Part shown: one piece after another, positions 32,809-50,200 of the stretch
Position numbering within the stretch: the first letter of the stretch is position 1
Layout: the number at the start of each line of letters is the position of its first letter
NCBI GenBank assembly: GCA_935421135.1
Contig: OW285189.1
Span: 1,598,179 to 1,662,178 of the forward strand
From: Bugulina stolonifera
Lineage: Eukaryota > Bryozoa > Gymnolaemata > Cheilostomatida > Bugulidae
Length of the DNA: 64,000 bases
Reading direction: 5' to 3'
Made by a program: the position numbers and the translations under genes
Notes under the pieces: generated by a model
Told to the model about the DNA's origin: nothing
The model's input: the letters and a program-made list of their open reading frames with translations, nothing else
Database searches by the model: none

Positions 32809-33751
32809 CAGGGCTCTCAACTTGATAAAGTGAAAAATCCTAACAAAATGCTGAATTGAGGAAAAAGATGCCACTGCGGGGCCAGAGGCCCTGCCAGCCT
32901 GTGAAGCGGGCTGCACGGGAGGGGCGGCGGAGCGCTTGAAAATTTTTTAACCGTGCCATCTAAAATGGCACCAGTTCATGCAATTCTAGTCATATTTTAC
33001 TTAAAATGTGCTGTGCTTGGTAGAGGTTGGAACATGCAACTTGTGTGTATTTATTTGGTAGAACAAACAAAGATGCAAATAGGGCATACAGTATATACAT
33101 GTACAGAGGAGACGTAGGTGGTGGAGGTAGTGGAAAATATTGTGTATATATACAATAACAGATAACTATACGACACCATAATACAGATACATAATACATA
33201 CATACATAATACAGATTTAAACAAACTACAGATATAGCCTATATCTGTATGGCTCCAAGTGGAAGTGGAACAAATGACGTGGGTACACAGTGCATGCAAA
33301 ATGTTTGAAATGTTTTGACTTGTCCCCCTTGTTTTCTTGTCAATATCTAAAATGTTATATATTTGTGGGTAAAATAACAGTAGTACTTGGGACTTTGTAA
33401 CACAAAAATATTTGCAACATATACAATTACATATCTATTATGTGTTTGTAAAACCTATTAATATCAGATGGAAAAATACTTTAGGCATCCATTTGATTTA
33501 AATATTAAATTGACTAGGTTAGCAACCTCTCAACACCCTATTGATTCCATTGGACAGACTTTGTTTGTGTATGGCTTTGGTGCTAGTTAGCCTACTAGCA
33601 AAGGGAGTACTCTCTTTGCTACTAGTAGCAAATCCTATCACAATAGCAAAATCCGAACAGTGAGTGGAAAATATGGAAATCCGTCCGAATGCCCAAAAGG
33701 GAAGGACAAATCCGAACAATTTGGATTTAATCCGAGTAGTTGAGAGCCCTG
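32809..33751. mobile_element. 943-bp hAT-like element with CAGGGCTCTCAACT ends
   Basis: The left end is CAGGGCTCTCAACT and the right end is its exact reverse complement (14 bp). CTATGT at 32803-32808 recurs at 33752-33757, a 6-bp direct repeat that is either a shortened target duplication or an 8-bp one altered by satellite change. Removing the element joins satellite to satellite. CAGGG-type ends are typical of hAT transposons. No transposase is visible. The interior has GC-rich (32870-32940) and AT-rich parts with no genes. Confidence 0.85.
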
Positions 33752-36700
33752 CTATGTACTACTACACATGTCTATATACTACTATACATGTCTATGTGCT
33801 ACTATACATGTCTATATTCTACTCTACATGTCTATATTCTACTATACATATCTATATACTACTATACATGTCTATGTACTACTATACGTGTCTATGTACT
33901 ACTATACATGTCTATATACTACTATACATGTCTATATACTACTATACATGTCTATGTACTACTATACATGTCTATGTACTACTATACATGTCTATATACT
34001 ACTCTACATGTCTATATACTACTATACATGTCTATGTACTACTATACATGTCTATATACTACTATACATGTCTATATACTACTATACATGTCTATGTACT
34101 ACTATACATGTCTATGTACTACTATACATGTCTATATACTACTATACATGTCTATATACTACTATACATGTCTATGTACTACTATACATGTCTATATACT
34201 ACTATACATGTCTATATTCTACTCTACATGTCTATATACTACTATACATGTCTATGTACTACTCTACATGTCTATATACTACTATACATGTCTATATACT
34301 ACTATACATGTCTATGTACTACTATACATGTCTATATACTACTATACATGTCTATGTACTACTATACATGTCTATATACTACTATACATGTCTATATACT
34401 ACTATACATGTCTATATTCTACTCTACATGTCTATATACTACTATACATGTCTATGTACTACTATACATGTCTATATACTACTATACATGTCTATATACT
34501 ACTATACATGTCTATGTACTACTATACATGTCTATGTACTACTATACATGTCTATGTACTACTATACATGTCTATGTACTACTATACATGTCTATGTACT
34601 ACTATACATGTCTATATTCTACTCTACATGTCTATGTACTACTCTACATGTCTATATACTACTATACATATCTATATTCTACTCTACATGTCTATGTACT
34701 ACTATACATGTCTATATACTACTATACATGTCTATATACTACTATACATGTCTATGTACTACTATACATATCTATGTACTACTCTACATGTCTATATACT
34801 ACTATACATGTCTATATACTACTATACATGTCTATGTACTACTATACATGTCTATATACTACTATACATGTCTATATACTACTATACATGTCTATATACT
34901 ACTATACATGTCTATGTACTACTATACATGTCTATATACTACTATACATGTCTATATTCTACTCTACATGTCTATGTACTACTATACATGTCTATATACT
35001 ACTATACATGTCTATGTACTACTATACATGTCTATATACTACTATACATGTCTATATACTACTCTACATGTCTATATACTACTATACATGTCTATGTACT
35101 ACTATACATGTCTATGTACTACTATACATGTCTATATACTACTATACATGTCTATGTACTACTATACATGTCTATGTACTACTATACATGTCTATGTACT
35201 ACTATACATATCTATATACTACTATACATGTCTATGTACTACTATACATGTCTATATACTACTATACATGTCTATATACTACTCTACATGTCTATATACT
35301 ACTATACATGTCTATATTCTACTCTACATGTCTATGTACTACTATACATGTCTATATACTACTATACATGTCTATATACTACTATACATGTCTATGTACT
35401 ACTATACATGTCTATATACTACTATACATGTCTATATACTACTATACATGTCTATGTACTACTATACATGTCTATATACTACTATACATGTCTATGTACT
35501 ACTATACATGTCTATATACTACTATACATGTCTATGTACTACTATACATGCCTATGTACTACTATACATGTCTATATACTACTATACATGTCTATGTACT
35601 ACTATACATGTCTATGTGCTACTATACATGTCTATATACTACTATACATGTCTATATACTACTATACATGTCTATATACTACTATACATGTCTATATACT
35701 ACTATACATGTCTATGTACTACTCTACATGTCTATATACTACTATACATGTCTATATACTACTATACATGTCTATATACTACTATACATGTCTATGTACT
35801 ACTATACATGTCTATGTGCTACTATACATGTCTATATACTACTATACATGTCTATGTACTACTATACATGTCTATATACTACTATACATGTCTATGTACT
35901 ACTATACATGTCTATATACTACTATACATGTCTATATACTACTATACATGTCTATGTGCTACTATACATGTCTATGTACTACTATACATGTCTATATACT
36001 ACTATACATGTCTATATACTACTATACATGTCTATGTACTACTCTACATGTCTATATACTACTATACATGTCTATGTACTACTATACATGTCTATGTACT
36101 ACTATACATGTCTATATTCTACTATACATGTCTATATACTACTATACATGTCTATATACTACTATACATGTCTATGTACTACTATACATGTCTATGTACT
36201 ACTATACATATCTATATTCTACTCTACATGTCTATGTGCTACTATACATGTCTATGTGCTACTCTACATGTCTATATACTACTATACATGTCTATATACT
36301 ACTATACATGTCTATGTACTACTATACATGTCTATATACTACTATACATGTCTATATACTACTATACATGTCTATGTGCTACTATACATGTCTATGTGCT
36401 ACTCTACATGTCTATATACTACTATACATGTCTATATACTACTATACATGTCTATATACTACTATACATGTCTATATACTACTATACATGTCTATGTACT
36501 ACTATACATGTCTATGTACTACTATACATATCTGTATACTACTCTACATGTCTATGTACTACTATACATGTCTATGTACTACTATACATGTCTATGTACT
36601 ACTATACATATCTATGTGCTACTATACATGTCTATGTGCTACTCTACATGTCTATATACTACTATACATGTCTATATACTACTATACATGTCTATATACT

Positions 36701-39700
36701 ACTATACATGTCTATGTACTACTATACATATCTATGTGCTACTATACATGTCTATGTGCTACTCTACATGTCTATATACTACTATACATGTCTATATACT
36801 ACTATACATGTCTATGTACTACTATACATGTCTATGTGCTACTCTACATGTCTATATACTACTATACATGTCTATATACTACTATACATGTCTATATACT
36901 ACTATACATGTCTATGTACTACTATACATATCTATGTGCTACTATACATGTCTATGTGCTACTCTACATGTCTATATACTACTATACATGTCTATATACT
37001 ACTATACATGTCTATGTACTACTATACATGTCTATGTGCTACTCTACATGTCTATATACTACTATACATGTCTATATACTACTATACATGTCTATATACT
37101 ACTATACATGTCTATGTACTACTATACATATCTATGTGCTACTATACATGTCTGTATACTACTATACATGTCTATATACTACTATACATGTCTATGTACT
37201 ACTATACATGTCTATGTACTACTATACATATCTATGTGCTACTATACATGTCTATGTGCTACTCTACATGTCTATATACTACTATACATGTCTATGTACT
37301 ACTATACATGTCTATATTCTACTATACATGTCTATATACTACTATACATGTCTATATACTACTATACATGTCTATGTACTACTATACATGTCTATGTACT
37401 ACTATACATATCTATATTCTACTCTACATGTCTATGTGCTACTATACATGTCTATGTGCTACTCTACATGTCTATATACTACTATACATGTCTATATACT
37501 ACTATACATGTCTATGTACTACTATACATGTCTATATACTACTATACATGTCTATATACTACTATACATGTCTATGTGCTACTATACATGTCTATGTGCT
37601 ACTCTACATGTCTATATACTACTATACATGTCTATATACTACTATACATGTCTATATACTACTATACATGTCTATATACTACTATACATGTCTATGTACT
37701 ACTATACATATCTATGTGCTACTATACATGTCTATGTGCTACTCTACATGTCTATATACTACTATACATGTCTATATACTACTATACATGTCTATGTACT
37801 ACTATACATGTCTATATACTACTATACATGTCTATATACTACTATACATGTCTATGTGCTACTATACATGTCTATGTGCTACTCTACATGTCTATATACT
37901 ACTATACATGTCTATATACTACTATACATGTCTATATACTACTATACATGTCTATATACTACTATACATGTCTATGTACTACTATACATGTCTATGTACT
38001 ACTATACATATCTGTATACTACTCTACATGTCTATGTACTACTCTACATGTCTATATACTACTATACATGTCTATATACTACTATACATGTCTATATACT
38101 ACTATACATGTCTATGTACTACTATACATGTCTATGTACTACTATACATATCTGTATACTACTATACATGTCTATGTACTACTATACATGTCTATGTACT
38201 ACTATACATATCTGTATACTACTCTACATGTCTATGTGCTACTATACATGTCTATATACTACTATACATGTCTATGTGCTACTATACATGTCTATGTACT
38301 ACTATACATGTCTGTATACTACTATACATGTCTATATACTACTATACATGTCTATATACTACTATACATGTCTATATACTACTATACATGTCTATGTACT
38401 ACTCTACATGTCTATATACTACTATACATGTCTATGTACTACTCTACATGTCTATATACTACTATACATGTCTATATACTACTATACATGTCTATATACT
38501 ACTATACATGTCTATATACTACTATACATGTCTATGTGCTACTCTACATGTCTATATACTACTATACATGTCTATGTACTACTCTACATGTCTATATACT
38601 ACTATACATGTCTATGTGCTACTATACATGTCTATGTACTACTATACATGTCTGTATACTACTATACATGTCTATATACTACTATACATGTCTATATACT
38701 ACTATACATGTCTATATACTACTATACATGTCTATGTACTACTCTACATGTCTATATACTACTATACATGTCTATGTACTACTCTACATGTCTATATACT
38801 ACTATACATGTCTATGTGCTACTCTACATGTCTATATACTACTATACATGTCTATGTACTACTCTACATGTCTATATACTACTATACATGTCTATGTGCT
38901 ACTATACATGTCTATGTACTACTATACATGTCTGTATACTACTATACATGTCTATATACTACTATACATGTCTATATACTACTATACATGTCTATATACT
39001 ACTATACATGTCTATGTACTACTCTACATGTCTATATACTACTATACATGTCTATGTGCTACTCTACATGTCTATATACTACTATACATGTCTATATACT
39101 ACTATACATGTCTATATACTACTATACATGTCTATATACTACTATACATGTCTATGTACTACTATACATGTCTATATACTACTATACATGTCTATGTACT
39201 ACTATACATGTCTATATACTACTATACATGTCTATGTACTACTATACATGTCTATATACTACTATACATGTCTATATACTACTATACATGTCTATATACT
39301 ACTATACATGTCTATGTGCTACTATACATGTCTATGTACTACTATACATGTCTATATACTACTATACATGTCTATATACTACTATACATGTCTATGTACT
39401 ACTATACATGTCTATGTACTACTATACATGTCTATATACTACTATACATGTCTATATACTACTATACATGTCTATGTACTACTATACATGTCTATATACT
39501 ACTATACATGTCTATATTCTACTCTACATGTCTATATACTACTATACATGTCTATGTACTACTCTACATGTCTATATACTACTATACATGTCTATATACT
39601 ACTATACATGTCTATGTACTACTATACATGTCTATATACTACTATACATGTCTATGTACTACTATACATGTCTATATACTACTATACATGTCTATATACT

Positions 39701-42700
39701 ACTATACATGTCTATATTCTACTCTACATGTCTATATACTACTATACATGTCTATGTACTACTATACATGTCTATATACTACTATACATGTCTATGTACT
39801 ACTATACATGTCTATGTACTACTATACATGTCTATGTACTACTATACATGTCTATGTACTACTATACATGTCTATGTACTACTATACATGTCTATGTACT
39901 ACTATACATGTCTATATTCTACTCTACATGTCTATGTACTACTCTACATGTCTATATACTACTATACATGTCTATATTCTACTCTACATGTCTATGTACT
40001 ACTATACATGTCTATATACTACTATACATGTCTATGTACTACTATACATGTCTATATACTACTATACATGTCTATATACTACTCTACATGTCTATATACT
40101 ACTATACATGTCTATGTACTACTATACATGTCTATGTACTACTATACATGTCTATATACTACTATACATGTCTATGTACTACTATACATGTCTATGTACT
40201 ACTATACATGTCTATGTACTACTATACATATCTATATACTACTATACATGTCTATGTACTACTATACATGTCTATATACTACTATACATGTCTATATACT
40301 ACTCTACATGTCTATATACTACTATACATGTCTATATTCTACTCTACATGTCTATGTACTACTATACATGTCTATATACTACTATACATGTCTATATACT
40401 ACTATACATGTCTATGTACTACTATACATGTCTATATACTACTATACATGTCTATATACTACTATACATGTCTATGTACTACTATACATGTCTATATACT
40501 ACTATACATGTCTATGTACTACTATACATGTCTATATACTACTATACATGTCTATGTACTACTATACATGCCTATGTACTACTATACATGTCTATATACT
40601 ACTATACATGTCTATGTACTACTATACATGTCTATGTGCTACTATACATGTCTATATACTACTATACATGTCTATATACTACTATACATGTCTATATACT
40701 ACTATACATGTCTATATACTACTATACATGTCTATATACTACTATACATGTCTATATACTACTATACATGTCTATGTACTACTATACATATCTATGTACT
40801 ACTCTACATGTCTATATACTACTATACATGTCTATATACTACTATACATGTCTATGTACTACTATACATGTCTATATACTACTATACATGTCTATATACT
40901 ACTATACATGTCTATATACTACTATACATGTCTATGTACTACTATACATGTCTATATACTACTATACATGTCTATATTCTACTCTACATGTCTATGTACT
41001 ACTATACATGTCTATATACTACTATACATGTCTATGTACTACTATACATGTCTATATACTACTATACATGTCTATATACTACTCTACATGTCTATATACT
41101 ACTATACATGTCTATGTACTACTATACATGTCTATGTACTACTATACATGTCTATATACTACTATACATGTCTATGTACTACTATACATGTCTATGTACT
41201 ACTATACATGTCTATGTACTACTATACATATCTATATACTACTATACATGTCTATGTACTACTATACATGTCTATATACTACTATACATGTCTATATACT
41301 ACTCTACATGTCTATATACTACTATACATGTCTATATTCTACTCTACATGTCTATGTACTACTATACATGTCTATATACTACTATACATGTCTATATACT
41401 ACTATACATGTCTATGTACTACTATACATGTCTATATACTACTATACATGTCTATATACTACTATACATGTCTATGTACTACTATACATGTCTATATACT
41501 ACTATACATGTCTATGTACTACTATACATGTCTATATACTACTATACATGTCTATGTACTACTATACATGCCTATGTACTACTATACATGTCTATATACT
41601 ACTATACATGTCTATGTACTACTATACATGTCTATGTGCTACTATACATGTCTATATACTACTATACATGTCTATATACTACTATACATGTCTATATACT
41701 ACTATACATGTCTATATACTACTATACATGTCTATGTACTACTCTACATGTCTATATACTACTATACATGTCTATATACTACTATACATGTCTATATACT
41801 ACTATACATGTCTATGTACTACTATACATGTCTATGTGCTACTATACATGTCTATATACTACTATACATGTCTATGTACTACTATACATGTCTATATACT
41901 ACTATACATGTCTATGTACTACTATACATGTCTATATACTACTATACATGTCTATATACTACTATACATGTCTATGTGCTACTATACATGTCTATGTACT
42001 ACTATACATGTCTATATACTACTATACATGTCTATATACTACTATACATGTCTATGTACTACTCTACATGTCTATATACTACTATACATGTCTATGTACT
42101 ACTATACATGTCTATGTACTACTATACATGTCTATATTCTACTATACATGTCTATATACTACTATACATGTCTATATACTACTATACATGTCTATGTACT
42201 ACTATACATGTCTATGTACTACTATACATATCTATATTCTACTCTACATGTCTATGTGCTACTATACATGTCTATGTGCTACTCTACATGTCTATATACT
42301 ACTATACATGTCTATATACTACTATACATGTCTATGTACTACTATACATGTCTATATACTACTATACATGTCTATATACTACTATACATGTCTATGTGCT
42401 ACTATACATGTCTATGTGCTACTCTACATGTCTATATACTACTATACATGTCTATATACTACTATACATGTCTATATACTACTATACATGTCTATATACT
42501 ACTATACATGTCTATGTACTACTATACATGTCTATGTACTACTATACATATCTGTATACTACTCTACATGTCTATGTACTACTATACATGTCTATGTACT
42601 ACTATACATGTCTATGTACTACTATACATATCTATGTGCTACTATACATGTCTATGTGCTACTCTACATGTCTATATACTACTATACATGTCTATATACT

Positions 42701-44053
42701 ACTATACATGTCTATGTACTACTATACATATCTATGTGCTACTATACATGTCTATGTGCTACTCTACATGTCTATATACTACTATACATGTCTATATACT
42801 ACTATACATGTCTATGTACTACTATACATGTCTATGTGCTACTCTACATGTCTATATACTACTATACATGTCTATATACTACTATACATGTCTATATACT
42901 ACTATACATGTCTATGTACTACTATACATATCTATGTGCTACTATACATGTCTATGTGCTACTCTACATGTCTATATACTACTATACATGTCTATATACT
43001 ACTATACATGTCTATGTACTACTATACATGTCTATGTGCTACTCTACATGTCTATATACTACTATACATGTCTATATACTACTATACATGTCTATATACT
43101 ACTATACATGTCTATGTACTACTATACATATCTATGTGCTACTATACATGTCTGTATACTACTATACATGTCTATATACTACTATACATGTCTATATACT
43201 ACTATACATGTCTATGTACTACTATACATATCTATGTGCTACTATACATGTCTATGTGCTTACTCTACATGTCTATATACTACTATACATGTCTATGTAC
43301 TACTATACATGTCTATATTCTACTATACATGTCTATATACTACTATACATGTCTATATACTACTATACATGTCTATGTACTACTATACATGTCTATGTAC
43401 TACTATACATATCTATATTCTACTCTACATGTCTATGTGCTACTATACATGTCTATGTGCTACTCTACATGTCTATATACTACTATACATGTCTATATAC
43501 TACTATACATGTCTATGTACTACTATACATGTCTATATACTACTATACATGTCTATATACTACTATACATGTCTATGTGCTACTATACATGTCTATGTGC
43601 TACTCTACATGTCTATATACTACTATACAGTCTATATACTACTATACATGTCTATATACTACTATACATGTCTATATACTACTATACATGTCTATGTACT
43701 ACTATACATATCTATGTGCTACTATACATGTCTATGTGCTACTCTATGTCTATATACTACTATACATGTCTATATACTACTATACATGTCTATGTACTAC
43801 TATACATGTCTATATACTACTATACATGTCTATATACTACTATACATGTCTATGTGCTACTATACATGTCTATGTGCTACTCTACATGTCTATATACTAC
43901 TATACATGTCTATATACTACTATACATGTCTATATACTACTATACATGTCTATATACTACTATACATGTCTATGTACTACTATACATGTCTATGTACTAC
44001 TATACATATCTGTATACTAACTCTACATGTCTATGTACTACTCTACATGTCTA

Positions 44054-44253
44054 NNNNNNNNNNNNNNNNNNNNNNNNNNNNNNNNNNNNNNNNNNNNNNN
44101 NNNNNNNNNNNNNNNNNNNNNNNNNNNNNNNNNNNNNNNNNNNNNNNNNNNNNNNNNNNNNNNNNNNNNNNNNNNNNNNNNNNNNNNNNNNNNNNNNNNN
44201 NNNNNNNNNNNNNNNNNNNNNNNNNNNNNNNNNNNNNNNNNNNNNNNNNNNNN
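44054..44253. other. Assembly gap, 200 N
   Basis: Exactly 200 N bases, with satellite on both sides. A round length suggests a placeholder, so the true satellite length is unknown. Confidence 0.99.
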
Positions 44254-47200
44254 ACATGTCTATGTGCTACTCTACATATCTATATACTACTATACATGTC
44301 TATATACTACTACACATGTCTATATACTACTATACATGTCTATATTCTACTATACATGTCTATATACTACTATACATGTCTATGTACTACTATACATGTC
44401 TATGTACTACTATACATGTCTATGTACTACTACACATGTCTATATACTACTATACATGTCTATATACTACTATACATGTCTATATTCTACTCTACATGTC
44501 TATATACTACTATACATGTCTATATACTACTACACATGTCTATATACTACTATACATGTCTATATTCTACTATACATGTCTATATACTACTATACATGTC
44601 TATGTACTACTATACATGTCTATGTACTACTATACATGTCTATGTACTACTATACATGTCTATGTACTACTATACATGTCTATATACTACTATACATGTC
44701 TATATACTACTATACATGTCTATGTACTACTATACATGTCTATATACTACTATACATGTCTATATACTACTATACATGTCTATATACTACTATACATGTC
44801 TATGTACTACTATACATGTCTATATTCTACTCTACATGTCTATATTCTACTCTACATGTCTATATACTACTATACATGTCTATATACTACTACACATGTC
44901 TATATACTACTATACATGTCTATATTCTACTATACATGTCTATATACTACTATACATGTCTATGTACTACTATACATGTCTATGTACTACTATACATGTC
45001 TATGTACTACTACACATGTCTATATACTACTATACATGTCTATGTACTACTATACATGTCTATGTACTACTATACATGTCTATATACTACTATACATGTC
45101 TATGTACTACTATACATGTCTATGTACTACTATACATGTCTATATATTACTATACATGTCTATATACTACTATACATGTCTATGTACTACTATACATGTC
45201 TATGTACTACTATACATATCTATATACTACTATACATGTCTATATACTACTCTACATGTCTATGTACTACTATACATGTCTATATACTACTATACATGTC
45301 TATGTACTACTATACATGTCTATATACTACTATACATGTCTATATACTACTATACATGTCTATATACTACTATACATGTCTATATACTACTATACATGTC
45401 TATGTACTACTCTACATGTCTATATACTACTATACATGTCTATATTCTACTATACATGTCTATATACTACTATACATGTCTATGTACTACTATACATGTC
45501 TATGTACTACTATACATATCTATATACTACTATACATGTCTATATACTACTCTACATGTCTATGTACTACTATACATGTCTATATACTACTATACATGTC
45601 TATGTACTACTATACATGTCTATATACTACTATACATGTCTATGTACTACTATACATGTCTATGTACTACTATACATGTCTATATACTACTATACATGTC
45701 TATATACTACTATACATGTCTATATACTACTATACATGTCTATATACTACTATACATGTCTATGTACTACTATACATGTCTATATACTACTATACATGTC
45801 TATGTGCTACTATACATGTCTATGTACTACTCTACATGTCTATATACTACTATACATATCTATATACTACTATACATATCTATGTACTACTATACATGTC
45901 TATATACTACTATACATGTCTATGTACTACTATACATGTCTATATACTACTATACATGTCTATGTACTACTATACATGTCTATGTACTACTATACATGTC
46001 TATGTGCTACTATACATGTCTATGTACTACTCTACATGTCTATATACTACTATACATGTCTATGTACTACTATACATGTCTATATACTACTATACATGTC
46101 TATATACTACTATACATGTCTATATACTACTATACATGTCTATGTACTACTACACATGTCTATATACTACTATACATGTCTATGTACTACTATACATGTC
46201 TATATACTACTCTACATGTCTATGTACTACTATACATATCTATGTACTACTATACATGTCTATATACTACTATACATGTCTTTGTGCTACTATACATGTC
46301 TATATACTACTATACATGTCTATGTACTACTATACATGTCTATGTACTACTCTACATGTCTATATACTACTATACATGTCTATATACTACTATACATGTC
46401 TATATACTACTATACATGTCTATGTACTACTATACATATCTATGTACTACTCTACATGTCTATATACTACTATACATGTCTATATACTACTATACATGTC
46501 TATGTACTACTATACATGTCTATGTACTACTATACATGTCTATGTACTACTATACATGTCTATGTACTACTATACATGTCTATGTACTACTATACATGTC
46601 TATATACTACTATACATGTCTATATACTACTATACATGTCTATATACTACTATACATGTCTATGTGCTACTATACATGTCTATATACTACTATACATGTC
46701 TATATACTACTCTACATGTCTATGTACTACTATACATGTCTATGTACTACTATACATGTCTATATACTACTATACATGTCTATGTGCTACTATACATGTC
46801 TATATACTACTATACATGTCTATGTACTACTATACATGTCTATGTACTACTATACATGTCTATGTACTACTATACATGTCTATATTCTACTCTACATGTC
46901 TATATACTACTATACATGTCTATGTACTACTATACATGTCTATGTACTACTATACATGTCTATGTACTACTATACATGTCTATGTACTACTATACATGTC
47001 TATATACTACTATACATGTCTATGTACTACTATACATGTCTATGTACTACTATACATGTCTATATACTACTATACATGTCTATGTACTACTATACATGTC
47101 TATATACTACTATACATGTCTATGTACTACTATACATATCTATATACTACTATACATGTCTATATACTACTATACATGTCTATGTACTACTATACATGTC

Positions 47201-50200
47201 TATGTACTACTATACATATCTATATACTACTATACATGTCTATATACTACTCTACATGTCTATGTACTACTATACATGTCTATATACTACTATACATGTC
47301 TATGTACTACTATACATGTCTATATACTACTATACATGTCTATATACTACTATACATGTCTATATACTACTATACATGTCTATGTACTACTATACATGTC
47401 TATATTCTACTCTACATGTCTATATACTACTATACATGTCTATGTACTACTATACATGTCTATATACTACTATACATGTCTATGTACTACTATACATGTC
47501 TATGTACTACTATACATGTCTATATACTACTATACATGTCTATATACTACTATACATGTCTATATACTACTATACATGTCTATATACTACTATACATGTC
47601 TATGTACTACTATACATGTCTATATACTACTATACATGTCTATGTACTACTATACATGTCTATGTGCTACTATACATGTCTATATACTACTATACATATC
47701 TATATACTACTATACATGTCTATGTGCTACTATACATGTCTATATACTACTATACATATCTATATACTACTATACATGTCTATGTACTACTATACATGTC
47801 TATATACTACTATACATGTCTATGTGCTACTATACATGTCTATATACTACTATACATGTCTATGTACTACTATACATGTCTATGTACTACTATACATGTC
47901 TATGTACTACTATACATGTCTATATTCTACTCTACATGTCTATATACTACTATACATGTCTATGTACTACTATACATGTCTATGTACTACTATACATGTC
48001 TATGTACTACTATACATGTCTATGTACTACTATACATGTCTATATACTACTATACATGTCTATGTACTACTATACATGTCTATGTACTACTATACATGTC
48101 TATATACTACTATACATGTCTATGTACTACTATACATGTCTATATACTACTATACATGTCTATGTACTACTATACATATCTATATACTACTATACATGTC
48201 TATATACTACTATACATGTCTATGTACTACTATACATGTCTATGTACTACTATACATATCTATATACTACTATACATGTCTATATACTACTCTACATGTC
48301 TATGTACTACTATACATGTCTATATACTACTATACATGTCTATGTACTACTATACATGTCTATATACTACTATACATGTCTATATACTACTATACATGTC
48401 TATATACTACTATACATGTCTATGTACTACTATACATGTCTATATTCTACTCTACATGTCTATATACTACTATACATGTCTATGTACTACTATACATGTC
48501 TATATACTACTATACATGTCTATGTACTACTATACATGTCTATGTACTACTATACATGTCTATATACTACTATACATGTCTATATACTACTATACATGTC
48601 TATATACTACTATACATGTCTATATACTACTATACATGTCTATGTACTACTATACATGTCTATATACTACTATACATGTCTATGTACTACTATACATGTC
48701 TATGTACTACTATACATGTCTATATACTACTATACATGTCTATATTCTACTCTACATGTCTATATTCTACTATACATGTCTATGTACTACTATACATGTC
48801 TATATACTACTATACATGTCTATATACTACTATACATGTCTATATACTACTATACATGTCTATGTACTACTATACATGTCTATGTACTACTATACATGTC
48901 TATATACTACTATACATGTCTATATACTACTATACATGTCTATATACTACTATACATGTCTATATACTACTATACATGTCTATGTACTACTATACATGTC
49001 TATATACTACTATACATGTCTATGTACTACTATACATATCTATGTACTACTATACATGTCTATATACTACTATACATGTCTATATACTACTATACATGTC
49101 TATGTACTACTATACATGTCTATGTACTACTATACATGTCTATATACTACTATACATGTCTATATTCTACTCTACATGTCTATGTACTACTATACATGTC
49201 TATATACTACTATACATGTCTATGTACTACTATACATGTCTATATACTACTATACATGTCTATGTACTACTATACATGTCTATGTACTACTATACATGTC
49301 TATGTACTACTATACATGTCCATGTACTACTATACATGTCTATATACTACTATACATGTCCATGTACTACTATACATGTCTATATACTACTATACATGTC
49401 TATATACTACTATACATGTCTATATACTACTATACATGTCTATGTACTACTACACATGTCTATATACTACTATACATGTCTATGTACTACTATACATGTC
49501 TATATACTACTCTACATGTCTATGTACTACTATACATATCTATGTACTACTATACATGTCTATATACTACTATACATGTCTTTGTGCTACTATACATGTC
49601 TATATACTACTATACATGTCTATGTACTACTATACATGTCTATGTACTACTCTACATGTCTATATACTACTATACATGTCTATATACTACTATACATGTC
49701 TATGTACTACTACACATGTCTATATACTACTATACATGTCTATGTACTACTATACATGTCTATATACTACTCTACATGTCTATGTACTACTATACATATC
49801 TATGTACTACTATACATATCTATGTACTACTCTACATGTCTATATACTACTATACATGTCTATATACTACTATACATGTCTATGTACTACTATACATGTC
49901 TATGTACTACTATACATGTCTATGTACTACTATACATGTCTATGTACTACTATACATGTCTATGTACTACTATACATGTCTATGTACTACTATACATGTC
50001 TATATACTACTATACATGTCTATATACTACTATACATGTCTATATACTACTATACATGTCTATGTGCTACTATACATGTCTATATGCTACTATACATGTC
50101 TATATACTACTCTACATGTCTATGTACTACTATACATGTCTATGTACTACTATACATGTCTATATACTACTATACATGTCTATGTGCTACTATACATGTC

